Shown here: one piece after another, positions 18,136-26,081 of the stretch | Layout: each line of letters opens with the position of its first letter | How positions within the stretch are numbered: the stretch's first letter is position 1 | Source: UBA12191 sp009937185 | Lineage (GTDB): Bacteria > Planctomycetota > UBA8108 > UBA1146 | DNA length: 47,317 nt | Assembly: GCA_938075155.1 (NCBI GenBank) | Contig: CALJGL010000039.1 | Location: 1 to 47,317, forward strand | Reading direction: 5' to 3' | The notes under the pieces: generated by a model | The model's database searches: none | What the model was told of the DNA's origin: nothing | What the model saw: only the letters and a program-made list of their open reading frames with translations | Position numbers and translations under genes: made by a program

Positions 18136-18749
18136 TGGGAAACGTCGTCCCCTTTTCCATTTTCGTGAATGCCATCCGGGCCGGCAGACCAAATCTGAAA
18201 CCGAATAGGCTCATGGAATGTAGCTGTTTTAGTAGATGTGCCAGAAATAACCATCACAGGAACACCTTCCTGACTGACAGAAAACTCACGTCCATAATCA
18301 CGATTATGAATGTAAACGTACGGGTTCCCCCAAGGGTCCAAATATTCACGCAGTTGGTTGTCACCGAAGACCCAACTCATTTGCTCTACCATGTCATTGG
18401 CGAGGATGTCTGAATCGAGATTATCCAGATACTCTTCCTTAAATTCAAAATAAGATCGACCCCGAGCTCGGCTAGCGAGATGAGCAACCATGCTCTCATT
18501 CCCGCTGTCCAATCGGTTTCCTGTAACTTCGTATTCGTCCTCCATCGAGGACGGAGGATAATCACCGTAATCCAACTGGAAGGACTCTACGCCCAGCGTC
18601 AAACGTTGAATTTCTGACTCTGCAGCAGAAATTCCACCCTTACGAATTGAAAACCCCATCATCTGGCTTCCCATTCCAGCGAGAACACCAATGATGGCGA
18701 TAACGACAAGAAGTTCGACAAGAGTGAATCCCGATTGTTTATTTCTCAT
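18129..18749 (-). CDS. Major pseudopilin, GspG type
   Basis: A 206-residue prepilin: MRNKQSG then FTLVELLVVIAIIGVLAGMG, the canonical cleavage site with Glu5. The soluble part has the GspG hallmarks DYGDYPPS and, near the end, a '..DPWGNPYVYIHN..' block and 'IWSAGPDGI', where GspG proteins bind calcium. It is longer than usual (about 140), with an insert around residues 65-130. It is the first pilin of the block G-H-K-J-I and would form the pseudopilus shaft. It begins immediately after the TPR gene stop (0 bp). Confidence 0.9.
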   Translation of the reverse strand: MRNKQSGFTLVELLVVIAIIGVLAGMGSQMMGFSIRKGGISAAESEIQRLTLGVESFQLDYGDYPPSSMEDEYEVTGNRLDSGNESMVAHLASRARGRSYFEFKEEYLDNLDSDILANDMVEQMSWVFGDNQLREYLDPWGNPYVYIHNRDYGREFSVSQEGVPVMVISGTSTKTATFHEPIRFQIWSAGPDGIHENGKGDDVSQW

Positions 18750-21116
18750 TTAAAACTCCCTGTCTTGAACTTCTTTCGCTCGTTTACGGAAGACCTCAAA
18801 CATTTCCACCTGTAGGTTCCACGCTTCATCTAACGGCGCTTGTCCCGAGACTCCTGCTTGAACTCCACGCTTACGAGAAACTCGGTAGGGAACATCCTTG
18901 GCGATCCTGATACCGTCAAACCATATTTCAGCTTCACCTTTTCCTCCACTATCGCGAGAGGAAAAAGCGATCTCAAGTGAATGACCTTCTGGCGAGACAT
19001 CCCAACGAGTCGGGATTAAATCGTATTCCTCAGCCAAATCCTCAGAGTCTGTACGGACAACCATCGGTTCGTCATTTCCGAGCAGAGCAAATCCCAATAC
19101 TCCATCGGGGTCTCTGAAGAAGACGACGCCACCTCCCGATTGATCCTCAATTCTCAGAGCAACTCGTGTGCCTTCTCCTGCTTTAAGAAGAGTTAACGAA
19201 GATCGGATGGCAGATAGTCGAGGAGTGAGAATTTCTCTTTTAATAGTCGTCAGTCGATCGGGCTGGAATCTTTGAATGCCTTCAAAAGAAACCATACCGT
19301 TGACAAGGCTGACATTGATTCCAAAAGACTCTTCTTCTGACCAGTTATTGCGGAGTGCACTTCCAGATTCTCTAACAAAATCATCTGACCAATACTCTTC
19401 CCCAAGAACTCTCTCGACTTGCCTTAATGCCGACATTGCCCACCTCAAAGTGGGAGGCATCACTAAAGCGGAAGATTCTTTTTCCTCGCTGGAGAATAAT
19501 GCAATACATGTCGATAACGAATCACGAGCTCCAACATAGTCTTTTGCTGAAAAAAGGAATCGGGCATAGGCGTTCCAAGCATCGGGGTTGAACTTGTCTA
19601 ACTCAGTCACCCCACTCAATAGCGATCGAGCTCGATCAATATTGCCACCGGGACCCGACTGAGCCATCGCCAAACGAATTTTCAATTCTGGGGTATCAAG
19701 GCCACTGGCATTGGCGTATTCCAACCAACGACGAGCATTCGCATTCTCGCCTCTTTGAAGGAATTCATCCCCCAGTAGTAAGCAGCACTCCGCGAAGGCC
19801 GCAGAACTCAATATATCGGATTGCATCAGATCCTGAATAGCAGGGACGGGATCCCAATCTGGATCCACTCTTCGCTTGGCAGAAAATGCCAATAACTTTG
19901 CCTGCCAACCAGCATCCGGTTGAAGCCGAGCTTCCTCGTACAAATTTAAAGCTGCAACAATGTCTCCCTGACTCTCGAGAACATAGGCTTCCACCAATCT
20001 CCAGTCGACAGGGGATGTGTCAGAGTCTGCAACAGATGAGAGTAATCCAAGTGCTTTTGTAAAATCGCCTTTTCTGGCGAAAGAGAGCGCATATGTCGTC
20101 GCTGCTTTTGCATCGACCTCACCCTGGGCAAAAGCCTTCGAGAAATCCGCTTCAGCTCCCTTTAGATCGTCATTCAATAATCGAACTGACCCTCGATAGA
20201 GATAAGCTTTTCCGTCCGCATCACCAAGGACGAGCAAATCTTCCATAAGATTCTCGAGTTTATCCGCTGATCCCGCGATTCCTGCGGCTTCGTCTTCAGC
20301 AGCCCAACGAATTTCTCGAAGAAGAACCTCAGAGTCGGATCCACCACCATCTTCACGCAGTTGAAGAGCCATAGATCTTGAATCTGTTTGTCTCCCTAAT
20401 GCGTCATAAAGAACAACAAGTCGACGCATTGCGGAAATGGTATTCGGCAAATCTCGATCACCTGAAGCGATCGCTTCGAGAATCAAGACAGCAGCCTGAA
20501 TATCTCCAACTCTGATCAAAGATCGAATCGCATTGTCACGAATATCCAAACCATCGATTTGAACGCCCGCTCGAATTCCGCGAAGCAATATCTCACACTC
20601 TTCTCTCAAATTAACTTCACGGGAATCGGAATTCACCGTCAAAAACTCACGAGAAATGTAGAGTGGAACGAGGCGCTCAAAAGCGTCCGTTTTCGCAGCA
20701 TTCAGATAAACCGCTGCTTGAAGATGCGTGATGGCTGAATCACGGAGATTTATCCCAGATTCCAAGCACCAATCAGCAAGATTCACCTGACTTTCATAAT
20801 CCGTGGCGTCGAGTGATCGCAATCTCTTCTTATAGACCACCTCTGGAGGATTCTTGTAAAAGATTCGAACAATATCAGCTCGCTGAATTTTTGTGCTTCC
20901 TCCAGAAGTTTCAAATTTAACGAAGTCATTAGTTTCAAGAATGATTTCCCCAACAAATCTGTTTCCATTGCTTAATTCGATAATATCGTCTGGTCGAACT
21001 TCCAAATCGTTGGAATCGTTCTGCGAATAAAGCGGCATAGAAACGGTCATCATGCTGACCCAGCAGATCAACAACAAAAATCTACTGAAACTCATATTCA
21101 ATTTCGATATCAACAT
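18750..21116 (-). CDS. Secreted or periplasmic TPR protein in the pseudopilin operon
   Basis: The start at 21116 is chosen for the strong GGAGGAG eight bases upstream, which lies over the end of the previous gene, and for a signal peptide (residues 8-31, ending PLYSQ). The frame extends upstream, but over another gene. Residues 41-88 hold a small beta module (DDIIELSNGNRFVGEIILET..IQRADIVRIFY). Residues about 95-560 are helical TPR-like repeats (YESQVNLADWCLESG, PDAWNAYARFLFSAKDYVGARDSL). Residues about 585-770 read as a beta-sandwich (NVSLVNGMVSFEGIQ, TRVALRIEDQSGGGVVFFRDPDG, HSLEIAFSS, GEAEIWFDGIRI), possibly ConA-like. It might scaffold pilins or link to the outer membrane; no direct evidence for either. 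Confidence 0.78.
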   Translation of the reverse strand: MLISKLNMSFSRFLLLICWVSMMTVSMPLYSQNDSNDLEVRPDDIIELSNGNRFVGEIILETNDFVKFETSGGSTKIQRADIVRIFYKNPPEVVYKKRLRSLDATDYESQVNLADWCLESGINLRDSAITHLQAAVYLNAAKTDAFERLVPLYISREFLTVNSDSREVNLREECEILLRGIRAGVQIDGLDIRDNAIRSLIRVGDIQAAVLILEAIASGDRDLPNTISAMRRLVVLYDALGRQTDSRSMALQLREDGGGSDSEVLLREIRWAAEDEAAGIAGSADKLENLMEDLLVLGDADGKAYLYRGSVRLLNDDLKGAEADFSKAFAQGEVDAKAATTYALSFARKGDFTKALGLLSSVADSDTSPVDWRLVEAYVLESQGDIVAALNLYEEARLQPDAGWQAKLLAFSAKRRVDPDWDPVPAIQDLMQSDILSSAAFAECCLLLGDEFLQRGENANARRWLEYANASGLDTPELKIRLAMAQSGPGGNIDRARSLLSGVTELDKFNPDAWNAYARFLFSAKDYVGARDSLSTCIALFSSEEKESSALVMPPTLRWAMSALRQVERVLGEEYWSDDFVRESGSALRNNWSEEESFGINVSLVNGMVSFEGIQRFQPDRLTTIKREILTPRLSAIRSSLTLLKAGEGTRVALRIEDQSGGGVVFFRDPDGVLGFALLGNDEPMVVRTDSEDLAEEYDLIPTRWDVSPEGHSLEIAFSSRDSGGKGEAEIWFDGIRIAKDVPYRVSRKRGVQAGVSGQAPLDEAWNLQVEMFEVFRKRAKEVQDREF

Positions 21117-21120
21117 CTGA

Positions 21121-21498
21121 TTACTCCTCCGACTCAATAGCGTTTGGCATTTGCGCCTCTGACACCAGCCAGGCATTCGCCTCGCCTGAGAACAACGGAG
21201 GTAAAGGAACACGACGTCGAAGATCACCGAGCGGAGGAGTACCGAGCGTCCCGGCGGGCGAACTCTTCCAATCACTGATCGCTTGAAATGGGTTCCTTAT
21301 CGTCAAACCGGCATCGGGTTCATACCATTCAATACGTACAGAGCCTCCCACAGCCCCACCGGAACTGGAACCCGGCTGCGCCAAATCGACATTTGCCAAG
21401 GGGTCAGAAAGAATCAATGTTTGGGCAAGCCCAAGAATACTCAGGAGCAAAAAGGCGATCCCTATGAAGAAAAATCCTTTTTCGATATTCCAACGCAT
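21121..21498 (-). CDS. Small single-pass membrane protein (PilP/GspC-like position)
   Basis: A 125-residue protein; the ATG at 21498 has GAGGGG five bases upstream and is one base past the PilO-like stop. Residues 9-29 are a transmembrane helix (FFFIGIAFLLLSILGLAQTL). The periplasmic part is Gly/Pro/Ser-rich with one 'LTIRNPFQAISDW' block. Position after PilM/N/O-like genes and the RNPF-type motif recall the linker of PilP or GspC proteins, which join the inner-membrane platform to the secretin. The similarity is too short to name it firmly. Confidence 0.72.
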   Translation of the reverse strand: MRWNIEKGFFFIGIAFLLLSILGLAQTLILSDPLANVDLAQPGSSSGGAVGGSVRIEWYEPDAGLTIRNPFQAISDWKSSPAGTLGTPPLGDLRRRVPLPPLFSGEANAWLVSEAQMPNAIESEE

Positions 21499-21499
21499 A

Positions 21500-22303
21500 T
21501 CAACCCCTCCGTTTCCGAATGGAACCACGACGACTCCCCGATTCTTCTTCTCGGGGATCTTCGACGTCCAAGCCGACAACTCGAACTACGACCTCAAGTA
21601 GACCAGGATTCACGCTCCCAGCTTTCATTCGATCAGGTTCTATCGACAGGAATGTATTGTCCGATTGGAATCGTGCGAACAACTCAGAGATTTGAGCCGG
21701 TGAACAAGAGATACTGAAAACGATGGGGTAGCGTGCTACGACTTTTTCCGGATCAGAAAAGGTCTCTTGCTCACGGTTACCGGGTGCAATGTCATCGACA
21801 CTCGTCACCTTCACCTGCAATAAAACATTTAAAAACCGATCGAGAACCTCTAGTAGCAAATACCTGTCTCGCCACTGATTAATAGTCAAACTCGACTTCT
21901 CATCAAAATTAGGCACTTTCGATGGAGTCATGACTCCGAGCCTATTCGCTTTCTCCCTGAAGTCATTCCATACAAGATCTTTTGATCTCTTAAACTCGGT
22001 CGCAATCGCGTCTTCGTCTTTAGGAAAAGGATGAAGCGGCTGAGCAGAAATGGATAACTTACTCACCAAATCCGCACTTCGATCTTCAAGCGCGGTTCGT
22101 GATTTCCTTTCGACATCGAATAAGCCGTCGAGGTCCTGCAATTTCTGAGAAAGGACTAACGAATTCTCTTCGTGCCTCTGAAGCGAAACTTCATGATCAC
22201 TTCTTATGCCCTTGGCAACATTTGAAAGAATCAGGAAAATCACAAGTGTGATCAAAGCCTGTATCAATGTTGGTTTATTGTTATGCCAAATTTCTTGTAA
22301 CAT
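21500..22303 (-). CDS. PilO/GspM-like inner membrane assembly protein
   Basis: A 267-residue protein with one N-terminal membrane helix (about 13-31, TLIQALITLVIFLILSNVA). A coiled coil follows at about 35-80 (SLQRHEENSLVLSQKLQDLDGLFDVERKS), then an alpha/beta domain ending 'LLEVVVRVVGLDV'. This layout is that of PilO/GspM, which dimerises with PilN/GspL in the inner-membrane platform. The strongly basic tail (SRRGSIRKRRG) is unusual. The ATG overlaps the preceding stop as TGATG. Assignment rests on architecture and position, because family sequence conservation is low. Confidence 0.75.
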   Translation of the reverse strand: MLQEIWHNNKPTLIQALITLVIFLILSNVAKGIRSDHEVSLQRHEENSLVLSQKLQDLDGLFDVERKSRTALEDRSADLVSKLSISAQPLHPFPKDEDAIATEFKRSKDLVWNDFREKANRLGVMTPSKVPNFDEKSSLTINQWRDRYLLLEVLDRFLNVLLQVKVTSVDDIAPGNREQETFSDPEKVVARYPIVFSISCSPAQISELFARFQSDNTFLSIEPDRMKAGSVNPGLLEVVVRVVGLDVEDPREEESGSRRGSIRKRRG

Positions 22304-23913
22304 CAGTTCCTCTCGAACGGAGAACGGGGCCTGCTGCTGCGACTTCTGCTTCTGGTGTTCTTATCTGGCAGAGATTCGTCAGGAGAGACCACGATCTGGA
22401 ATGGGTAAGATCCATTCTTTATATCTTGGAGATCTGCCTTGACGCGTTGAACACCCTGAAGCGATTCCAACACATTCCTCAACTCATCGATGGCGTCAAC
22501 GCCACGTCGTCCCGAATCGTCAGACCGACCTTCTAATTGAAGTTCAATACCTAGTGAGTCTTCGCCTGATTGGCGGCGTAAAACCACCAAATCAACAGAC
22601 ACCTCTTGTGGAAGCTGTTCTCTCAAACCATCCAGGATTCGGGCATAGAAACGACCTGTCTCAACCTCTTCAAGAAGTCGAACTTCTCTTTTACGCAAGA
22701 CGTCGTTTTCTTTACGAGCTTGATCCTCTGCGACATTCCATCCTGCAATCTTCCCTTGCCAACTGCTGATCACCGAGCCAGCAGATTCAGCTCGTCCACC
22801 CGCAATAGAAGAATCGAGAAATTGAGCGCCTAATGTGATCAAGAAACAAACCATGGCACCGTAGAGGAATATTGTTTTCTCGCGGAAAGTTTTCTTTTTG
22901 CGTTCTTCCTCCGGAAGTAGATCAACAAAGCGTTCTTCCTTATCGAGGACGGAAGCACCCACTCCGGCAATCAAACTCCAAGAACTATCAGGGGTACCGG
23001 CAATGGAAACAGACTCCACTTGCACCGATAGCGACCTTTCCAATTCGTCGCTCATGGAAGCGAGACTCGAACCGACTCCGCTCAAACGAAGTCGATGAGC
23101 CGAAACTTCTCCCATTTTCAGTTGAGCCTGACAGAAATTGACCGAAGAACCTAGCATCTGCGAAAGCTGTGAAAGCCAGCCTCTGTAGCATTGAGAAACA
23201 GTATCTTCATGGGATACTAAATCACCATCTGCGAAAGACTGCATCAGATCAGCAGCTTCTCGCTCTGAGACAGAACAACGATCTTGTACCGATTCAGAAA
23301 ACTGAATAACCCCAAATCCCACACTCCTGGCGAACAATAATCGATCACCGGCGACGAGTAGGATTTGTGTTTCAGTCTCCCCGATATCTGCCAGCATGAC
23401 CGTCTCTTCATCGCGAAGATGAGAAGAAATCATATGAGCGTGATAAACACCTATTGATCCCGGTACAGCATGACGAGCACGTCCACCCTTAGAACTGACT
23501 TCGTCGATCAAAGGCTGGATAATGCGATCCTTACCCATTCCCAACAAAAGCAAAGTGTCATCAGACGTACTTTCTGGTACCTGCAATTCAATATGCCCAC
23601 CCGAAAGTTGTTCACCTGTTTTCTCCGCGACTTCCTCGAGCTCATATCGCAATATCAGCTCAAGACGCCAAGCGGGCACAGGAGGTACTCCGTGATAACG
23701 TAATGATGACGAATCGGAGTCCAGAGCCAAGACAACATTGTCTCGCCCAAATCCTTCCTCCAAGATGGCTTTGAGGAAGTCACCCAACTCGGGGTGATCA
23801 TGACTCTCTCTGGATCGAACTATTTCCACGCTCGCATCAGACCCACTGACCTGAAGAGCTCTCCACCCTTTACCGGTTTTCTGTATGACAGTGGCCTGGC
23901 CCTTGTAACTCAT
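22303..23913 (-). CDS. PilM-PilN fusion (GspL-like) platform protein
   Basis: A 536-residue protein starting at the ATG at 23913, which overlaps the previous stop as TGATG; a TTG one codon earlier is less likely. Residues 1-330 form an actin-like ATPase fold of PilM type, with strands NVVLALDSDSSSLRYHGVPP (59-78), LADIGETETQILLV (174-187, phosphate loop) and RLRLSGVGSSL (274-284). The stretch ERFVDLLPEEERKKK (327-341) matches the start of PilN (xxINLLP). It is followed by a membrane helix (346-365), a coiled region, and a periplasmic ferredoxin-like domain (about 415-510). GspL has the same cytoplasmic-TM-periplasmic plan, so this may be a natural GspL. The tail is Arg/Ser-rich. Confidence 0.85.
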   Translation of the reverse strand: MSYKGQATVIQKTGKGWRALQVSGSDASVEIVRSRESHDHPELGDFLKAILEEGFGRDNVVLALDSDSSSLRYHGVPPVPAWRLELILRYELEEVAEKTGEQLSGGHIELQVPESTSDDTLLLLGMGKDRIIQPLIDEVSSKGGRARHAVPGSIGVYHAHMISSHLRDEETVMLADIGETETQILLVAGDRLLFARSVGFGVIQFSESVQDRCSVSEREAADLMQSFADGDLVSHEDTVSQCYRGWLSQLSQMLGSSVNFCQAQLKMGEVSAHRLRLSGVGSSLASMSDELERSLSVQVESVSIAGTPDSSWSLIAGVGASVLDKEERFVDLLPEEERKKKTFREKTIFLYGAMVCFLITLGAQFLDSSIAGGRAESAGSVISSWQGKIAGWNVAEDQARKENDVLRKREVRLLEEVETGRFYARILDGLREQLPQEVSVDLVVLRRQSGEDSLGIELQLEGRSDDSGRRGVDAIDELRNVLESLQGVQRVKADLQDIKNGSYPFQIVVSPDESLPDKNTRSRSRSSRPRSPFERN

Positions 23914-26081
23914 CAAATCCCCTTCGCTTCAACGATCTTGATTCCCTGCACCGCTTCTATAGCGGCTTCAGTCCCGGGGAATTTATCAATCAAATGCTGG
24001 AAATAGAATCTTGCCAATTCACCACGTTTTTTGACGATGGCCTCATTCGCTAACTGCAAAAGCACGGTCATCCGACTCCGTGAGTTTTGTTCATTTTTTA
24101 AATTTTGCTGACCTTCGATTTCGGAAAGGATCTGGAGTGCGATAGTTTCAACGTCCAACCCAGCAAAACGAACAGAAGCGTCTCGACATATCTTTACAAG
24201 AAATTCTTGAGCCGGAGATCCGGGATATCGACGAATGTCTTCTTGAACGGAAGTCATCTGATCCCGAGCAGCTAACACTTCTGCTTCGATGCGTTCCTCG
24301 AATAATAAAAGTCTGTCATCGAGGTCATCGCGCCAGTTGAGGTTATTTCGAACATTCTTGATCAGGGAAAGTGCAGTTCCTTCTTTGCGATCATCAATCA
24401 GGCGACCGAGATCCAAGATTATGGAATTCAATCGCTCTTGCTCGCGGGCACTGCTTGCAGAAACCACCAAATCAGCAGCGTCACCCGCAGTCGCGATACC
24501 CAAATTGACAACAAACTCGATATCTCCGTCAGAGGATACCGTTGCGCGCCAGGGTAAGGATCTCGTCATTGAGAGAACAACCTGCTGAGCACCCTCACCA
24601 ATGGAAAGTTCGTCTAGGATTTGTTCGTCTGTAAAAACAGAACTCAACGATTCACCGGACACGACAGGGAGACCACTAGAAATACCCTGGTAGGACAAAC
24701 CCGCTCTTGCACGCGGCACAGAAAAGGCGATCAGCAGCGGTACTGGCTTTTGAACAATCCAAGAAACATCGATCGCCTGATTCAGCGGACGAACGAACTG
24801 CTGAACCACAGAAGATTCACCCAATTCAGACAGCTCAAATCCCACTCTATACGAACCGTCTTCGCCAACGACGTTTGGCTCTTTACGTAACGGAATGAGT
24901 TGCCCCCATGGATTCACACGCTGGGCCCCCAGAGCAAGACGCAAATCAGTAATAACCTCTAACCTGCCCCGTGAAACGATTCCGACGCCACGCTCATCCA
25001 GAGTCATCGTGACTTTCTGCTTTTCAGAGTCATTTTTCACCAGAACAAGTTTCTGCTGATCCATCTCCAGCAACTTTACAACCATTTGATCCACTTGAAT
25101 CATTCCTTGGCGACCAGTCTCACCAAATCCAACGACGCAAATCCTGGCGCTACCGAATTTACTGTCTCCCGAGTAAGGAGCTTCCAGAGCAAAACGAGTC
25201 CAACCAGAGGAATTTTTGAGCGAGGAAAAATGTTCTTCACTCACTACGTCATTTTCTAACCATTGGATACTGATGCCAAATCGCTCAAACCCTGCTGCCT
25301 TCACTGCAGCAGTGATCAACAAGCCGTTACCTGCTGGAACACTCAAGCCTTGCTTACGACTGAGACGAAAAACTCCTTCTTCGGATGTTTCGCCACTGCC
25401 TTCGAGCCAGCTTTCGCCCTGAATTGCGTTGGATCCTTTTTCGATGGTCAAATTTGCATTTGTAGATGCGACCCATAAGTCAGCGAGTTCCGGGCCACCC
25501 TCAAAAGCGCCTTCTCCAGACAACTTATCTCCCTTGACCGACATCGCATTGGGGTCGGTTGCGAGATTCCGCAGAAGATCAAAACTGGAGTAGAACAAAA
25601 TCGCAAGAATACCTATGAAGACAAGCGTCTGCAGAGCGACTGAACCCCCGCCACCTGAATCGATCGCCGCGGATCTTCGAACGACGAGCTCTGACGAGTC
25701 TTCGACCTTAGAACTGCGGGAATTCTTTGTCCCCGATTGCCCCGAGGATACGCTCGGTAGCCCAGCCGTTTTTCTATCTTGGGAGAGGCCTTCTCGAATA
25801 ATGAGAGAAGCAGACCCAATTTGGATGCGTGTTCCAGAAACAAGCCTGGCTTGCTTCACTTTTTCACCATCCACGAGAATTCCATTACTGGATTCCAGGT
25901 CCGCAAGGAACCATCGTCCAGTCTTAGAGATGACTGCAGCATGCCTGCCTGAAACACTGGAATCCTTAAGCACGATGTCGCAACCTTGGTTACGACCGAT
26001 CACCATCTTGTCTTTCAGATGAATCGTGGACTCTTGGTCTCCCAATTTATAGTGAATGATCAAGTTCTCGGAAGAGCTCAT
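23913..26081 (-). CDS. FHA domain membrane protein with extracytoplasmic jelly-roll-like region
   Basis: A 722-residue protein. Residues 1-98 are a FHA phosphothreonine-binding domain, with GR (29-30), SxxxSGRH (41-47 region), SSNG (64-67) and a closing RIQIGSASLII strand. A Ser-rich linker leads to one membrane helix (about 150-170, LQTLVFIGILAILFYSSF). Residues about 195-335 read like a carbohydrate-binding jelly roll of CBM4/9 type (GLLITAAVKAAGFERFGISIQW, SSGWTRFALEAPY, RICVVGFGETGRQGMIQVDQMVV). A second beta region follows to about 560, then helices, with a C-terminal TPR-like piece (..FYFQHLIDKFPGTEAAIEAVQ). Coupled to both neighbours by ATGA and TGATG overlaps. It could pass a phosphorylation signal between the cytoplasm and the pseudopilus base. 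Confidence 0.8.
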   Translation of the reverse strand: MSSSENLIIHYKLGDQESTIHLKDKMVIGRNQGCDIVLKDSSVSGRHAAVISKTGRWFLADLESSNGILVDGEKVKQARLVSGTRIQIGSASLIIREGLSQDRKTAGLPSVSSGQSGTKNSRSSKVEDSSELVVRRSAAIDSGGGGSVALQTLVFIGILAILFYSSFDLLRNLATDPNAMSVKGDKLSGEGAFEGGPELADLWVASTNANLTIEKGSNAIQGESWLEGSGETSEEGVFRLSRKQGLSVPAGNGLLITAAVKAAGFERFGISIQWLENDVVSEEHFSSLKNSSGWTRFALEAPYSGDSKFGSARICVVGFGETGRQGMIQVDQMVVKLLEMDQQKLVLVKNDSEKQKVTMTLDERGVGIVSRGRLEVITDLRLALGAQRVNPWGQLIPLRKEPNVVGEDGSYRVGFELSELGESSVVQQFVRPLNQAIDVSWIVQKPVPLLIAFSVPRARAGLSYQGISSGLPVVSGESLSSVFTDEQILDELSIGEGAQQVVLSMTRSLPWRATVSSDGDIEFVVNLGIATAGDAADLVVSASSAREQERLNSIILDLGRLIDDRKEGTALSLIKNVRNNLNWRDDLDDRLLLFEERIEAEVLAARDQMTSVQEDIRRYPGSPAQEFLVKICRDASVRFAGLDVETIALQILSEIEGQQNLKNEQNSRSRMTVLLQLANEAIVKKRGELARFYFQHLIDKFPGTEAAIEAVQGIKIVEAKGI

